Assembly (NCBI GenBank): GCA_013054445.1
Contig: JAAMPI010000737.1
Coordinates: 1-27,058, forward strand
Length of the DNA: 27,058 nucleotides
Direction of reading: 5' to 3'
DNA from: Cudoniella acicularis
Taxonomy: Eukaryota > Ascomycota > Leotiomycetes > Helotiales > Helotiaceae
The translations under genes were made by a program, and so were the position numbers. The notes under the pieces are model-generated. The model searched no databases. It was given only the letters and a program-made list of their open reading frames with translations, and was not told the DNA's origin. The first letter of the stretch is position 1, and each line of letters starts with the position of its first letter. This document shows, piece by piece, positions 1 to 9,498 of the stretch.

Positions 1-1815
1 GCTTTATCGGCAATACTGGGTGAGCTAAGGTGAGTAAGGGTGAGGCGAAGGTAGGAGGCAGGTGAGCAGTGGTAAGCAACAGTAGACAGCAGCAGAGTCA
101 GCCTGAGCATGTATTAAGAGGCTATTTTAGCGCCCTAAGGAGCTTGTTTTGGCTCCCTTGAGGCCTGGTTATACTTTCCTTGTCTCGAAGCGTAGATTCT
201 ATTTTGGCTCCCTTATGACCGAGATTCCCTAGGAACTGATTTTAGATCTATATTCGCTTATATATACGTGATAAGATTAAGTAACTTAGCTTTATTATTC
301 TATAATGTCTCCTTAACGTTTATAAGAGCTATTTTATATAATATAGATTTCGGTAGTACTTAATTTACTTCTCTTTACCTTAAATCTCTTAATACTATCT
401 ATATTTTACTTGTATGTTTCTTTTCTCTTTCTAATTTTTATTCTACTTATAGAAAACAAGGGACTAAGGTGCTCTAATAGTAGGTTTAGTCAACGTAGAT
501 TTAATATTATATTAGAAAGGGGTATTATAGAGAGTATATAAGATAAGCTTTCGGGAAAACAGATACGGACAACGAAATCGCGGACTTCTATAAGGATATT
601 AGTAAAACACTACCCTAGCTAATCAAGCCGAAGAAGCTACTCACGAGCGGGTCTGAAAGCCAAACGTCAGCCAAAGTCAAGAAAACATACCGATTCAGAT
701 GATAGTTCTATCTTAGTGGATAGTTAGGATAACTGGCTCGCGAGCTGATCGTTATAAGATTCGTATAGCTACAAGATTGCCTTACGAAGGGATTATACCA
801 AGGTTCAAGAGGGGGATCATGTATGTCATGTAAGGGACTATCGTACCAGCCGAGTTAACAAAGGAGAGATCACCGGTAGCAAGTCTGCTGATAGTGGTAC
901 CGCGTCAGGGAGGAGTCATACTAATATCTAGTGCTTCTAGGAGATTCATATAAATCCTAGCTAGCTAGGGTCGTATCGGTACCAGAGCTTCACGAATAAA
1001 GGAAGCAAAGGATTAGCTGGTAGATGTCAAACAGAGGTAGAGATTTATATAACGGAAATGCCGCGAAGGAATTATACTAAAGGCCAATCGGCATAGAGCT
1101 CTACGGACAAAGGGGGGTGCGAGGTCAAGGTCTAGTGGCACTAGGAGATTTATATAAATCCTAGCAAGGCATAATTGATTACATCAGTTGTTAGAATTAA
1201 TATTGAACTGTCAAAAGTAGTACAGGATCAGCTGGGTATAGGTCAAACCGAGTCAATCAATCAGTCCACAAGGGCAGGCTCAAAGCAGATTAAGGCAGGG
1301 AATTATACTAGTAATCAGCTCGTCTCTCCCCTACATGACGGCAACCTCAACCGAAAGATATCCCGGAGGATGGGCTATAGTAGTGCCCGGCTCATACTAT
1401 CACGAGCGGTGAAAGGGGCCGTAACGGTGCTCAGCTCATACCCTCCTTTAGTATTATGCGGGTCTGCCCACAGAATCTGCTGGTGAAGGGGGGTGGATTA
1501 GCGCTGAACTTGTCCTCCTACTAAGCGTAATACGAGCACTTTCAAGGGCGGTGGATTTTTGAGTTACATCGAGTGGTCTATTGGCTCGGGGAGAACTGAC
1601 CTACAAGGTATAAGGATAGTGCAGACTGGTATAAAGGAATTGATGAATAGGTTAGTAACAATTTTAAAACTCAAACGCTATAGAGAAGCGGCTTTAAAGG
1701 GAAGGCAACAAGAGATTAGTAGATTATATAATCTCGTATTACTTCGACAGTTTTATCTTTCCTAAACCCCTTTATAGCAACGCTTTGAATTCTGGCCTGT
1801 GACCAGCAAGACTAT
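1..1815. repeat. AT-rich repeat-derived region without an intact gene
   Basis: No frame here gives a recognisable protein. The first 80 bases carry a loose purine-rich repeat of GGTGAG-like units. From about 240 to 560 the DNA is very rich in TA dinucleotides, as expected of RIP-mutated transposon DNA. A palindromic motif is present twice (see the separate entry), and a short motif resembling GAATTATACTA recurs near 791, 1070 and 1301. The open frames at 1175-1486 and 1559-1765 match nothing I know. The region is probably a decayed transposable element attached to the pseudogene on its right; the class of element cannot be read. Confidence 0.5.
928..1165. repeat. Two direct copies of a near-palindromic motif
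   Basis: Copies lie at about 928-961 and 1132-1165. Each has the form CTAGTG, two to four bases, CTAGGAGATT, one variable base region, then ATATAAATCCTAG. In the second copy the core GATTTATATAAATC is a perfect palindrome; the first has one base change. The start-to-start distance is 204 bases. They could be remnants of a tandem repeat or terminal parts of small mobile elements. No target-site duplication could be defined. Confidence 0.55.
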
Positions 1816-3354
1816 TCACTCATGTAATTCTACAGTCTGACCCCTTTTCCTCGGCTTTTTAGATGCTCCCCTCTTATTCCGAGACAGGGAAGTATCTGGA
1901 GTAATATCTCGCGAATCAACACGGCTTGGTTGACTGTTAGCTTCTTCTAGTATAGATATAGTATCATGACTTGATTGGTCATAGAGATAGTAGCTTTATA
2001 GCCCTTGTGAAAGTCCGGATTCCACTAGCCCAGACTACTATAAGGCCTTAATATCTATATCGGTCGGTAATACATCGATGATTAAACGGATTCTTTTAAG
2101 ATAAGTTGGCGTCTAAATGTCGTAGACGTTCTTAGTAAACTAGTATGTCGTCTATTTCTCTTTACTATCTAGTTCCGTGAAGTTAAATATACGGATAGGA
2201 TAGCGATAAAAGGTAGCATTGTTTCCGTCGATTACTAGATAATGACCGTAGATTCTCACTATTCGATGATCGTATAAGATTAAGAAGGCGAGAATTTCTC
2301 GATAGAGTTCTTTTTCACGCTTCCCTAGTTTAAAAAGTTTGACTATACCTCTTACTACAAGTGTTATACTATAAGCATTCTACCGGTCTATAGTATCAAG
2401 TGCTGCTATACCGTATTTTACTTCATAGGTTAGGAATAGGAAGTACATCTACTAGGTAACTATGAAATAGGACGTAGAAGTATCTAGAACCTCGCCGACA
2501 AAAGGCTTAAGCTTTTCGAGTTGACCATCTGTGAATATAGATAGTCTAAACCTAACAGAATAATCCGGTTGTAGGCGGGGACCCTAGGAAAGCTCGGCTT
2601 AATTCTAGCCTTTATTAACACTTTTAATTAAATGATCGAGTTGAGTAGTACCGTGTATATAGTATGTCGCTAGATTCTAAGTAGAAGAGACAATTGGTTA
2701 CGAGATATCTCGAATAACTATAGACTCGTTTCTATTGCGAATTTTTTTATAAGTCGTTTCGAATAGATTATCGCGAAATAACGTGTTCTCGGGAAATGTC
2801 TACTCTGAAGAGAGTAAGGTCTAACAAAGATCACTACTTGCTTGTTTGATAGTATTATCGAATTCGTCTATAAAGCTACCCTTAGTAGTAAGTACGGTCT
2901 TATAGCTTAGACGCGTATAAGGGATACTTTTCGCTTCCCTCGGCTTCCGATCGCTAGTAGAACTAGGCGTAGTAGAGCTAGTATTTGATTGTTTACTACG
3001 AAGAGAAGACGAGGACTTCTTTTTTATAAGTAGATAATTCAACCCTATCTCTACTACCTGGGGTATATCGTGCCTGTTATTAAAACCTTTCCTCGTCTGA
3101 TCGTCTTGTTTGAAATATTCCTTAGGCTAGCGGCGCTCCTTGGTCTAATAAGGAATTGAATTAGTTTTGTTATTGTTGATGCTACTCGCCGTACCCTCGC
3201 CACACATAGTAAGAGATGTCCGCCGTCGCTTTCGATAGGGCTCGGATGGATTAAGAGGTTCTTTAGGTTCTTGGGATCGTTTTCGTTTTCGGTCGTTCTA
3301 GTTAAAAGCATGAAAACCTGGAACAAATTGACTACACGGCACAAGCTCAACCAT
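1816..3354 (-). pseudogene. RIP-degraded gene of the fungal DUF7924 family
   Basis: One minus-strand frame can be followed over about 513 codons without a frameshift. In order it shows a basic Arg/Lys-Pro-Glu N-terminus, a Ser-rich stretch (about 2940-3040), then DEFD, PFVGEVLDTSTSYF, a TYEVK segment, REKELYREILAF, RIYGHYLVIDG, FTKNVYD and a basic tail ending PRKRGQTVELHE. This order matches what I recall of fungal DUF7924 proteins; the name is from memory. About 18 internal stops interrupt it, all TAG or TAA and none TGA. Each is explained by CpA-to-TpA change on one strand (Trp TGG to TAG, Gln CAG/CAA to TAG/TAA), the RIP preference. The E-x-K in TYEVK might hint at a PD-(D/E)XK nuclease fold, but that is speculative. 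The start at 3354 is uncertain. Confidence 0.8.
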
Positions 3355-3395
3355 GGCGAAAACACGACCACAGCTGCCCCTCGTCGAGCCAGTGT

Positions 3396-3854
3396 ATGAT
3401 AAAAGGTGTGTGTATTGCTTCCAACTCTTCCATTTCCTCTAAAGGAAGCCGAGAAGTTCCAACCGTACTAACACCTCTTCGCAGCCGACCAATGCCAAAT
3501 ATCCTACCCGTATACCGATACCAACTTTCCAACTCCCCCGGCAAAAGTATCGTCGGCCTCCAAGTTACATTCCCACCCAACGGTTCCACACCCCCTCACC
3601 GACACGCAGGAGCTTTCCTCGCCGTCGCTATTTTCTCGGGCAGCGTGTTGAACAAAGTGAACAACGACCCGATGCAGATCATCCATGCTGGCGGAAGCTT
3701 CCATGAGCATCCAGGATGTCACCACAAGATCAGCGATAATGCGAGTAAGACCGAGGAAGTGGCCCTTTTTGTTACGTTGGTCCTCGATACGGAAGTCCTT
3801 AATAGGGTGGGCATTGAGGGGTTGGTGGAGATTGATGAGGAGTATCGCCAGTAG
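3396..3854 (+). CDS. Small single-domain cupin protein
   Basis: The 152-residue frame contains one cupin beta-barrel. Motif 1 is seen as PPHRHAGAF at about residues 66-74, with two metal-binding His; the Glu usual in this motif is replaced, as I recall it also is in many fungal relatives. Motif 2 is GGSFHEHPGCHH at about 98-109, followed by SDNAS. The conserved VTFPPNGSTPP and NNDPM pieces fit the RmlC-like cupin_2 fungal proteins of unknown substrate. There is no signal peptide. The ATG at 3396 is the first in frame, but homologs vary at the N-terminus. Another ATG at 3353 opens a different frame, and only an implausibly short 34-nt intron would join it. The gene lies head-to-head with the RIP pseudogene, only about 40 bases away. 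Confidence 0.72.
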   Translation: MIKGVCIASNSSISSKGSREVPTVLTPLRSRPMPNILPVYRYQLSNSPGKSIVGLQVTFPPNGSTPPHRHAGAFLAVAIFSGSVLNKVNNDPMQIIHAGGSFHEHPGCHHKISDNASKTEEVALFVTLVLDTEVLNRVGIEGLVEIDEEYRQ

Positions 3855-4707
3855 CTGGGGAAGGGTTAGATAATGGATGAGGGGAAAGAATGACAAGAGG
3901 GTTTTAAGCTTGCATTCTGAGTTTTGGTATTCATTACTTGGTTTAACTACTTGCTGAATATGTCTGTACCTTCAAGTGCCGTCGAGGGAGGAGCTGGTTC
4001 GACACGTGATTAGACATTGCTCTTCTCCAGGAGTGGCTTTGGCCTCCTTTCAGTTGCAGTAGAAGTTAGTCGTAGTCAGAGGATTGGTGTTGCTGATTTC
4101 ATAGCTGGGCCGCAAGAACAAGGACTTCCTTACGAAATACACATTACGAGAAGGCAGCTGACTGTTATGCTTATAGTTGACCTCGCCCTTCTCCTTCTCC
4201 TTCTTCTGCTCCGCCTCCTAATTCAGCGGCTACCTCTTCCCTTCATCAAAGGTATAGCTATCAGGTGTAAGGCGGCCCCGCTCGTGTTCGTGTTCGTCCC
4301 CTACAAATCGGCTAGTTTGGGGATCCTCTTGACTTAGATGTTTTTCTGGTGACGCTCTGGAGGTGGTTGGAGGCAAAGCACAGTGGTTCTGACTGATCCG
4401 GGCGGTTGAAAGAATGTGGTTAGGTGTTCGGGAGCTCCAGCGTGGAATATTGGTATTGCAGAGGTAGCAATCCCAAATAGCTTTCTTCTAGATATAAATA
4501 TAACTTCAAAAAGTACAATAAATAACAATATAAGAGAAGGGAAAATCTAATTGTCTAAGTCGAGATACCTATCGAATTAAATCAAGCCCGTTCGTCAAAT
4601 GCTTTAAAAGCCAAGCCCTATTGTATACTCATAATACACCTACACTTTTTTTCTTACGCAAAAATTTCGCTTTTTATATCTCGTTTCCTTGTCCACTTAT
4701 TCACAAC
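3855..4707. other. Intergenic, no supportable gene
   Basis: I see no gene here. A Leu-rich plus-strand frame (4017-4337) comes from a CTT/CTC pyrimidine run at 4185-4220. On the opposite strand the same stretch reads as a Lys/Glu-rich segment broken by two TAG codons, perhaps an eroded gene fragment. The last 200 bases are AT-rich and contain the end of the peptidase transcript. Confidence 0.5.
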
Positions 4708-6954
4708 TCAGAACGGGACCCCAACAGTAACATTCCCACTATCCACATCCCCCGCCAGCGCACCAGTCGGAACAGAATACGGATCCGGAATTGGACGGCG
4801 CTCCATTCCCGGTGTATACACAGAAACGAACTCGCTCTCCTGAGCCACCGGTAAAACCCCTGTATTCAAGAATGCCTTGGTGATCTTGGTGGATGGCTGA
4901 TCAGGCACTGGTTTCTGTCCGTCAGTCACTTGGTCTTGAGATTTGAGATGGGATAAGGGGGGACAAACGTAGGAATGAGACGTGGTCGTCACCGTGTCTA
5001 ACGACTAGAGCTGAATTGGGTACTTGTTCCCATGCGTATGTCGTCCATTCTGTTGGGGAGCTGGGCACCAGGGCAAGTCAGTACGTGAGGTTGAATGGAT
5101 GTGAATATGGGAGGGAATTCATACTCCGCATCAAAATCGGCTGTGATAAGAAGCATTTCTTTGTCAGTGGGCAAGGGTTGGGAAGATGGTACTGGAAAAG
5201 GCCATGCTGAGCACATGAGCTTGATTGGTGAAGTCAGCAACATCCCATCGATTTTTGAATAGATATAATACCTGAAGCAGCCAGAGTTGAGTTTGTCCAA
5301 TTCCCGTTATGTCATCCTGTGTTTTGTCAACAACATGTCTCAACAGGGGTGATTTCCTAGAGAGTTCATACCTTTAATCCCTGCTCCAAAGATGCCTGAA
5401 AAGTCTCAAAATCCCTCTCGTATTCTATCCTTAATGTGAGCATGCAAAACAGTATTGATTTTAAGGACCTCAGGATTTTACTCACCGTAATCATGACACA
5501 AGAGAGGCATTGCGACCACATACGGAAGACTTCTTGGTCCATTCATAAAGAATTTCCCATTCCCATCCAACGCATCATGAATTCCACTCAAGATTGCTGG
5601 GAAATCCGGGAAGCCTAGTAGATTCCCAAGCATCAATGTCTGGACGTCTAGATCCCTTGCATATGGGTAACAAATTGTAGTATTTGCGCATTCGGGGAAG
5701 AAGAATGGGGTCTTTTTGGCGATGGAAAGAACTTGTTTGTATGCCTAATTCTTTGTGTCAATAAATATGCTTGCTATAATGAGGAATGGGTAGAAATCAC
5801 CTCGAGTACAGTGCCTTTCCCCTTGCCATAGAAGGGGCAAGAGGCGTTATTTAGGCAGTAAGCATCTGCGCGTTGCATGAGTCGATTCGTACCAGCAATT
5901 TGGTCTTGTACTAGTTGTACAAACGGCTTCAACTTCATCAGCTTGTTTTCGGGAAAGCAAATAGTGATAATTACCCGTCCATGAGGGACCACAGAATCCA
6001 ACACGAAACGATCAACCCGCTCCGGAAATGTAGCGGCATACTGCATAGCTCGGAAGGAACCACTACCAGACAACCTAATTAGCAACGTCCTTATGGTTGG
6101 TATTCAAACAGTCTAGCGAAACTCACTGTGAAGCTCCGAGAAAATTAACCTTCTGGTAGCCAAGAGATTTCCGCACTTGTTCATAATCCTGAACTACCTC
6201 TTTTGTTCCCACGTACTGGATGATACCTGGAGGTGAGCTATTGTCGATCCAGGACTGAATTGCTGTTGCTGAAGCATTTTTAATAGTATCGAAATCATTC
6301 TGTGTAGTTGGACTGTTCTGTCAATTGGCTTCCTAGAGTGCGCGGAGAGGGAAAAAACTTACTATGAGCCAAACAATGGTGTGAGTGTGTCCAGAGAGAC
6401 ATTCAGTTGGTTCGAGCTGAAAGTCCCTCGTACGTCAATCACTATAAGATCTGAGTTTAAAAGTTTCACAGTACTCCCGAGGCAAACATACCAAGCAAGT
6501 CAAAATCTAGCAGCCCGTCAAACGTTTGCGTGACATTCAAAGCAACTTCCCAAGCCACAACAACACCTGCGTCTGTTCCTCCAGGATTGCTAACGGGCCT
6601 AGTCAGATTCTAATATTGCCTATATTCCTTATCTTCCTCTCTAAGCTATGTAACTCACAAGAACAAAACACCTTTTGGATTTGCAGGCCTATACATAGCA
6701 AGCCCAAGCGTAATCATATTCGTCTCACCAAATGGCTTCGAGTAGTCCATTGGAACATCGAGTTGGCCACAATGAAGAGTTGAAGGAAGGTTTGTAACGT
6801 CTATTGCGGACATGTTGAGTCTTTCTGATGTTGCGGGTTCCGGGACGGATTTGGCGCAGTCTATCCATCGGATTATACTTGGCGTGGCCGTTTGTGCCAA
6901 TGAGAATGAGGGGAGGAGTGATGAAACGACGAGTAAATTTATAGAGAAATACAT
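4708..6954 (-). CDS. Secreted S33/TAP-type alpha/beta hydrolase
   Basis: Eleven exons join in frame: 6659-6954, 6492-6598, 6363-6450, 6127-6312, 5801-6062, 5486-5744, 5372-5424, 5272-5316, 5125-5219, 4969-5060, 4708-4907. Introns are 41-64 nt. The product is about 560 residues. The start is the ATG at 6954, which gives a signal peptide (MYFSINLLVVSSLLPSFSLA); the longer upstream frame begins with TTG. The fold landmarks are NPGG (oxyanion region), DVRGTFSSN, the nucleophile elbow GASHG with Ser near 225, ATFPERVDRFVLD, Asp near 464 in DFDAD, and His near 490 in RHGDDH. This is a complete Ser-Asp-His triad with a C-terminal TAP-like lid. The family contains tripeptidyl and prolyl aminopeptidases; the substrate cannot be read. 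The GASHG motif spans the intron at 6063-6126. The intron at 4908-4968 was chosen because it restores the FLLP-DQP junction; its GTTTGT donor is weak. Confidence 0.85.
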
Positions 6955-7510
6955 GTTGGAACTTGAAAAACGAATCAGCCGGGATAAGAGCGCATGCAAA
7001 ACTCTGCTTAGTTAGAAACTGAATCTTGTTTGCTACCTGCTAGTATCTGGAATATCTATCGATCTTTATACTCAAGCAAATATCACAAGAACACGTAATG
7101 GTACTAGAATCGTCGAAAAAATCTCATAAATGAACTCCCTGTAATACGATCGCACCTCTCAAATGATTCAAATCACTCCTCGACGGCGTAGGTGCTGTTG
7201 CGGCATTTCAAGCATTCCAGGGGATGCAAATTTCTAAATGAATAATGAGACTTGCATTAAGATGCTGACCCGAGGAGGAAGCTCGAAAGCCACCTCTAGA
7301 TTACACAACTCCGATTGGTACACTCGGATTACAAGGGTGTTCGTTATGTGCATCGTTAAAAAGCAGCATGGAGGCGTAGCGTAGGCGCAGGTGAAGGCTG
7401 GAAAAATACACTGCAGTCAGCAGAGTCTTTTTAAATTGAGATAAATTGCACTCAAAGACATCAGAAATACATGTTATAATCGGGAGCAATTAAAAGATAG
7501 GCAAGTAGAG
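6955..7510. other. Intergenic between divergent genes
   Basis: This stretch separates the peptidase start (minus) from the Zn2Cys6 pseudogene start (plus) and would hold both promoters. I see no gene, RNA or clear regulatory motif in it. Confidence 0.5.
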
Positions 7511-8370
7511 ATGGATATGCCGTTCAGCCGCAATGCAAGTGTTGCATATATACCACAACACAAGAGTGCCGCAATTGCAGGAGAGGAATCAACTAGATCG
7601 GGTAGCGTTCCTCGCGATCTCGTTTCGAGCTTTCGAACTAGGACCACAAAGTCTCGAAATGGATGCGTGGTATGTAAGTGAGTGCTCCTACCCAGGAATA
7701 GCAAGACAATACCGGGTCTATCTTCCTATCCTTGCTGACTAGCAGCTCTATTGACAGAATACGCCGAATTAGATGCGACCAAACAAAACCGCACTGCATT
7801 AGGTGTAATCTTACATCCATGAGACGCACTTGCGAAGGCTATGGCAAGGCACCAAAACGCAGTAATTCGAGGTCGCTTTCAAAGTCTTTATCAAGGGATG
7901 CACCTCCCCGGATAATTCTTCCCCGTATAATGTGTGCACCTTCGGTCGATATGCGAGGAAGCATTCAGGAGCGTCGAAGTTTCCACTATTTCCGTTCCCA
8001 TAACATGTCGGAAATGCCAGGAAACTTTAAACCAGACTTCTAGGACCATACCTGCCTGCAACTTAGTTACCAGTACCCCACTATTATTCAGGCTTTGATA
8101 GCTCTAAGAGCGATCTACGACGAGCATGAGTGTGCTGGCTTGAATCTAATGAATATTTCCAACGCCCAGGTCAGCCATACAGAGTATGCACTTTAGCAAT
8201 ACAACAAGGTTGTCAAGGGTTTACTTGAGTATCTTACACCCGATGTAGCTGATCCGAGGGTAGCTTTGACATCTTGTCTGATATTTGTGTGGATCGAGTT
8301 CTTGCAGAACAATCTGAGTTCTGGAATGCAATATCTGAATTGTGGGCTAAAGATCCTACGAGATCTCTAA
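7511..8370 (+). pseudogene. Truncated Zn(II)2Cys6 transcription factor with RIP-type stops
   Basis: Exon 1 (7511-7677) and exon 2 (from 7758) join across an 80-nt GTGAGT...CAG intron. Together they give a fungal binuclear zinc cluster: CVVC-x6-C-x6-C-IR-C-x8-C, starting at residue 53 and followed by EGYGK. Such proteins are nuclear DNA-binding regulators. The second exon continues with family-typical text (MPGNFKPDF, QYPTIIQALIALRAIY, DPRVALTSCLIF, NCGLKILRDL), but TAG codons interrupt it at 8041-8043 and 8194-8196. From memory of the family these sites should be Trp and Gln, so both fit CpA-to-TpA change. The frame ends at TAA 8368-8370, and the C-terminal half usual in this family is absent; AT-rich repeat-like DNA follows. 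The gene is dead unless the first stop makes a short DNA-binding peptide. Confidence 0.8.
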
Positions 8371-8451
8371 CTTTGCTCCCTTAAATAGCAAGCCCGAATC
8401 TGTGTATAAAGAGAGTGTGTATGGGGAGAGCGCCCACAAGGAAGGAGAGCG

Positions 8452-8477
8452 CTAGGAGAGTATACTAGGAGAGTATA
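8452..8477. repeat. 13-base perfect tandem duplication
   Basis: CTAGGAGAGTATA occurs twice without a gap (8452-8464 and 8465-8477). Its first 12 bases recur at 9462-9473. This may be a target-site-like duplication or part of a decayed small element. Confidence 0.6.
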
Positions 8478-8572
8478 TATAATTTATATAATATTTATAT
8501 ATACGGGTACTCGTAGGTACCTATATAGGAGTAAGAAAAACCTTACCTACCTACAGGTACTACCCGCCTACG

Positions 8573-8593
8573 GTAGTAGGTATTACCTACTAC
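8573..8593. repeat. Inverted repeat with one-base centre
   Basis: The arms GTAGTAGGTA (8573-8582) and TACCTACTAC (8584-8593) are exact reverse complements around a single T. The flanks add further TACC/GGTA blocks (8511-8565). It could form a cruciform or be the end of a small inverted-repeat element. Confidence 0.65.
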
Positions 8594-9498
8594 CTATCAT
8601 GCAGCCCAGCTCTACCTTAATCGTAGTATAGACTGACGTAGTACTACTGGTCACGCATTGCAGTGGCAGGAGAAAATGTAAGAGAGACGACTGCTGAAAG
8701 AACGCAAATTCCATCTCGTGTAGTGTGGTCGTGGTTTGGGATATGTCGTTGACTGAATCATAGCATTTTGGGTTACCGCTCCCTCTATCAACATTTCCCT
8801 ATTTCTCCTGTTCAACTTTTTCTTTCCTCTGGATTAATACTACTCAGTTCAGAAACTCAACCCCATTAGCAACATACTTCTAGTCATTTCATATGACAAG
8901 TTAATCAATTCTCATATCACATGTTATTAAAGCTTTCATAAGAAATCATCTCTTAGACTGGATTAGAGGTCCTTGCTCACTTGACTCCCTACCACTCAGC
9001 CTTAGAACGGAACAGTCAGCCATTAATTCGGGGTACCAAATGCATGCACATTCTTCCAGTACTGCTCTAATGACTTCCTGCTGTATCCATGCCTGTAATT
9101 GATGACCTCTAGCGAGTGACGTGCTTGCGTTACAGTCCCCTTACACTACCCTGAAGAGCGGTATCTACTTGATGCTCCTTCTGTCTCTCCGCCGTCGCTC
9201 CCGAATGGATGGGCAGGACTACGAATTTGACATCAACGCAGGAAGGCGCAGTTTGAGCTGCATTCGGATGTTTGGTTAACTGTTTCGCATTTCCAGACAA
9301 TCCAAGGCCACTCACAGCGGTTATTTGATACTATGTACCAGTAAGCCCTCATGGTAACAAGCCTTAGTCGTAGCAGTTGCCGCCCATGTGCATAGATAAG
9401 AACAGCAAAGAAAGCTGAAGGTTTCCAGGAAGTAGAGTGCCTTGGGTACATGCTCAGAAACCTAGGAGAGTATGATATTGCTTCCACCGTTGACGGGT

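Larger units (their letters stand above)
8371..9498. other. Repeat-like intergenic DNA without a gene
   Basis: The first 230 bases are low complexity: a perfect 13-base tandem duplication (8452-8477), AT-rich TATA runs and TAGGTACC-like palindromes including a near-perfect hairpin (8573-8593). The remainder has ordinary composition. Minus-strand frames at 9130-9502 resemble no family I know and lie beyond the stop of the caspase/subtilisin gene. The segment probably replaced the 3' half of the Zn2Cys6 gene. Confidence 0.5.

Noticed and set aside
1175..1765. Two plus-strand frames in the repeat region
   Set aside because: No recognisable protein features; these are chance frames in transposon-derived DNA.
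4090..4300. Minus-strand eroded reading frame (FVGDEHEHERGR, YTFDEGK, a Lys/Glu-rich tract) with two TAG codons
   Set aside because: It may be a RIPped remnant, but it is too short and too generic to call a pseudogene.
4017..4337. Leu-rich open frame that looks like a membrane protein
   Set aside because: The Leu run comes from a CTT/CTC pyrimidine tract. There are no family features and the antisense strand reads as a Lys/Glu-rich decayed segment.
5774..6085. Reading the peptidase active site as GSGS with an abnormal elbow
   Set aside because: An acceptor ten bases downstream restores a normal GASHG elbow.
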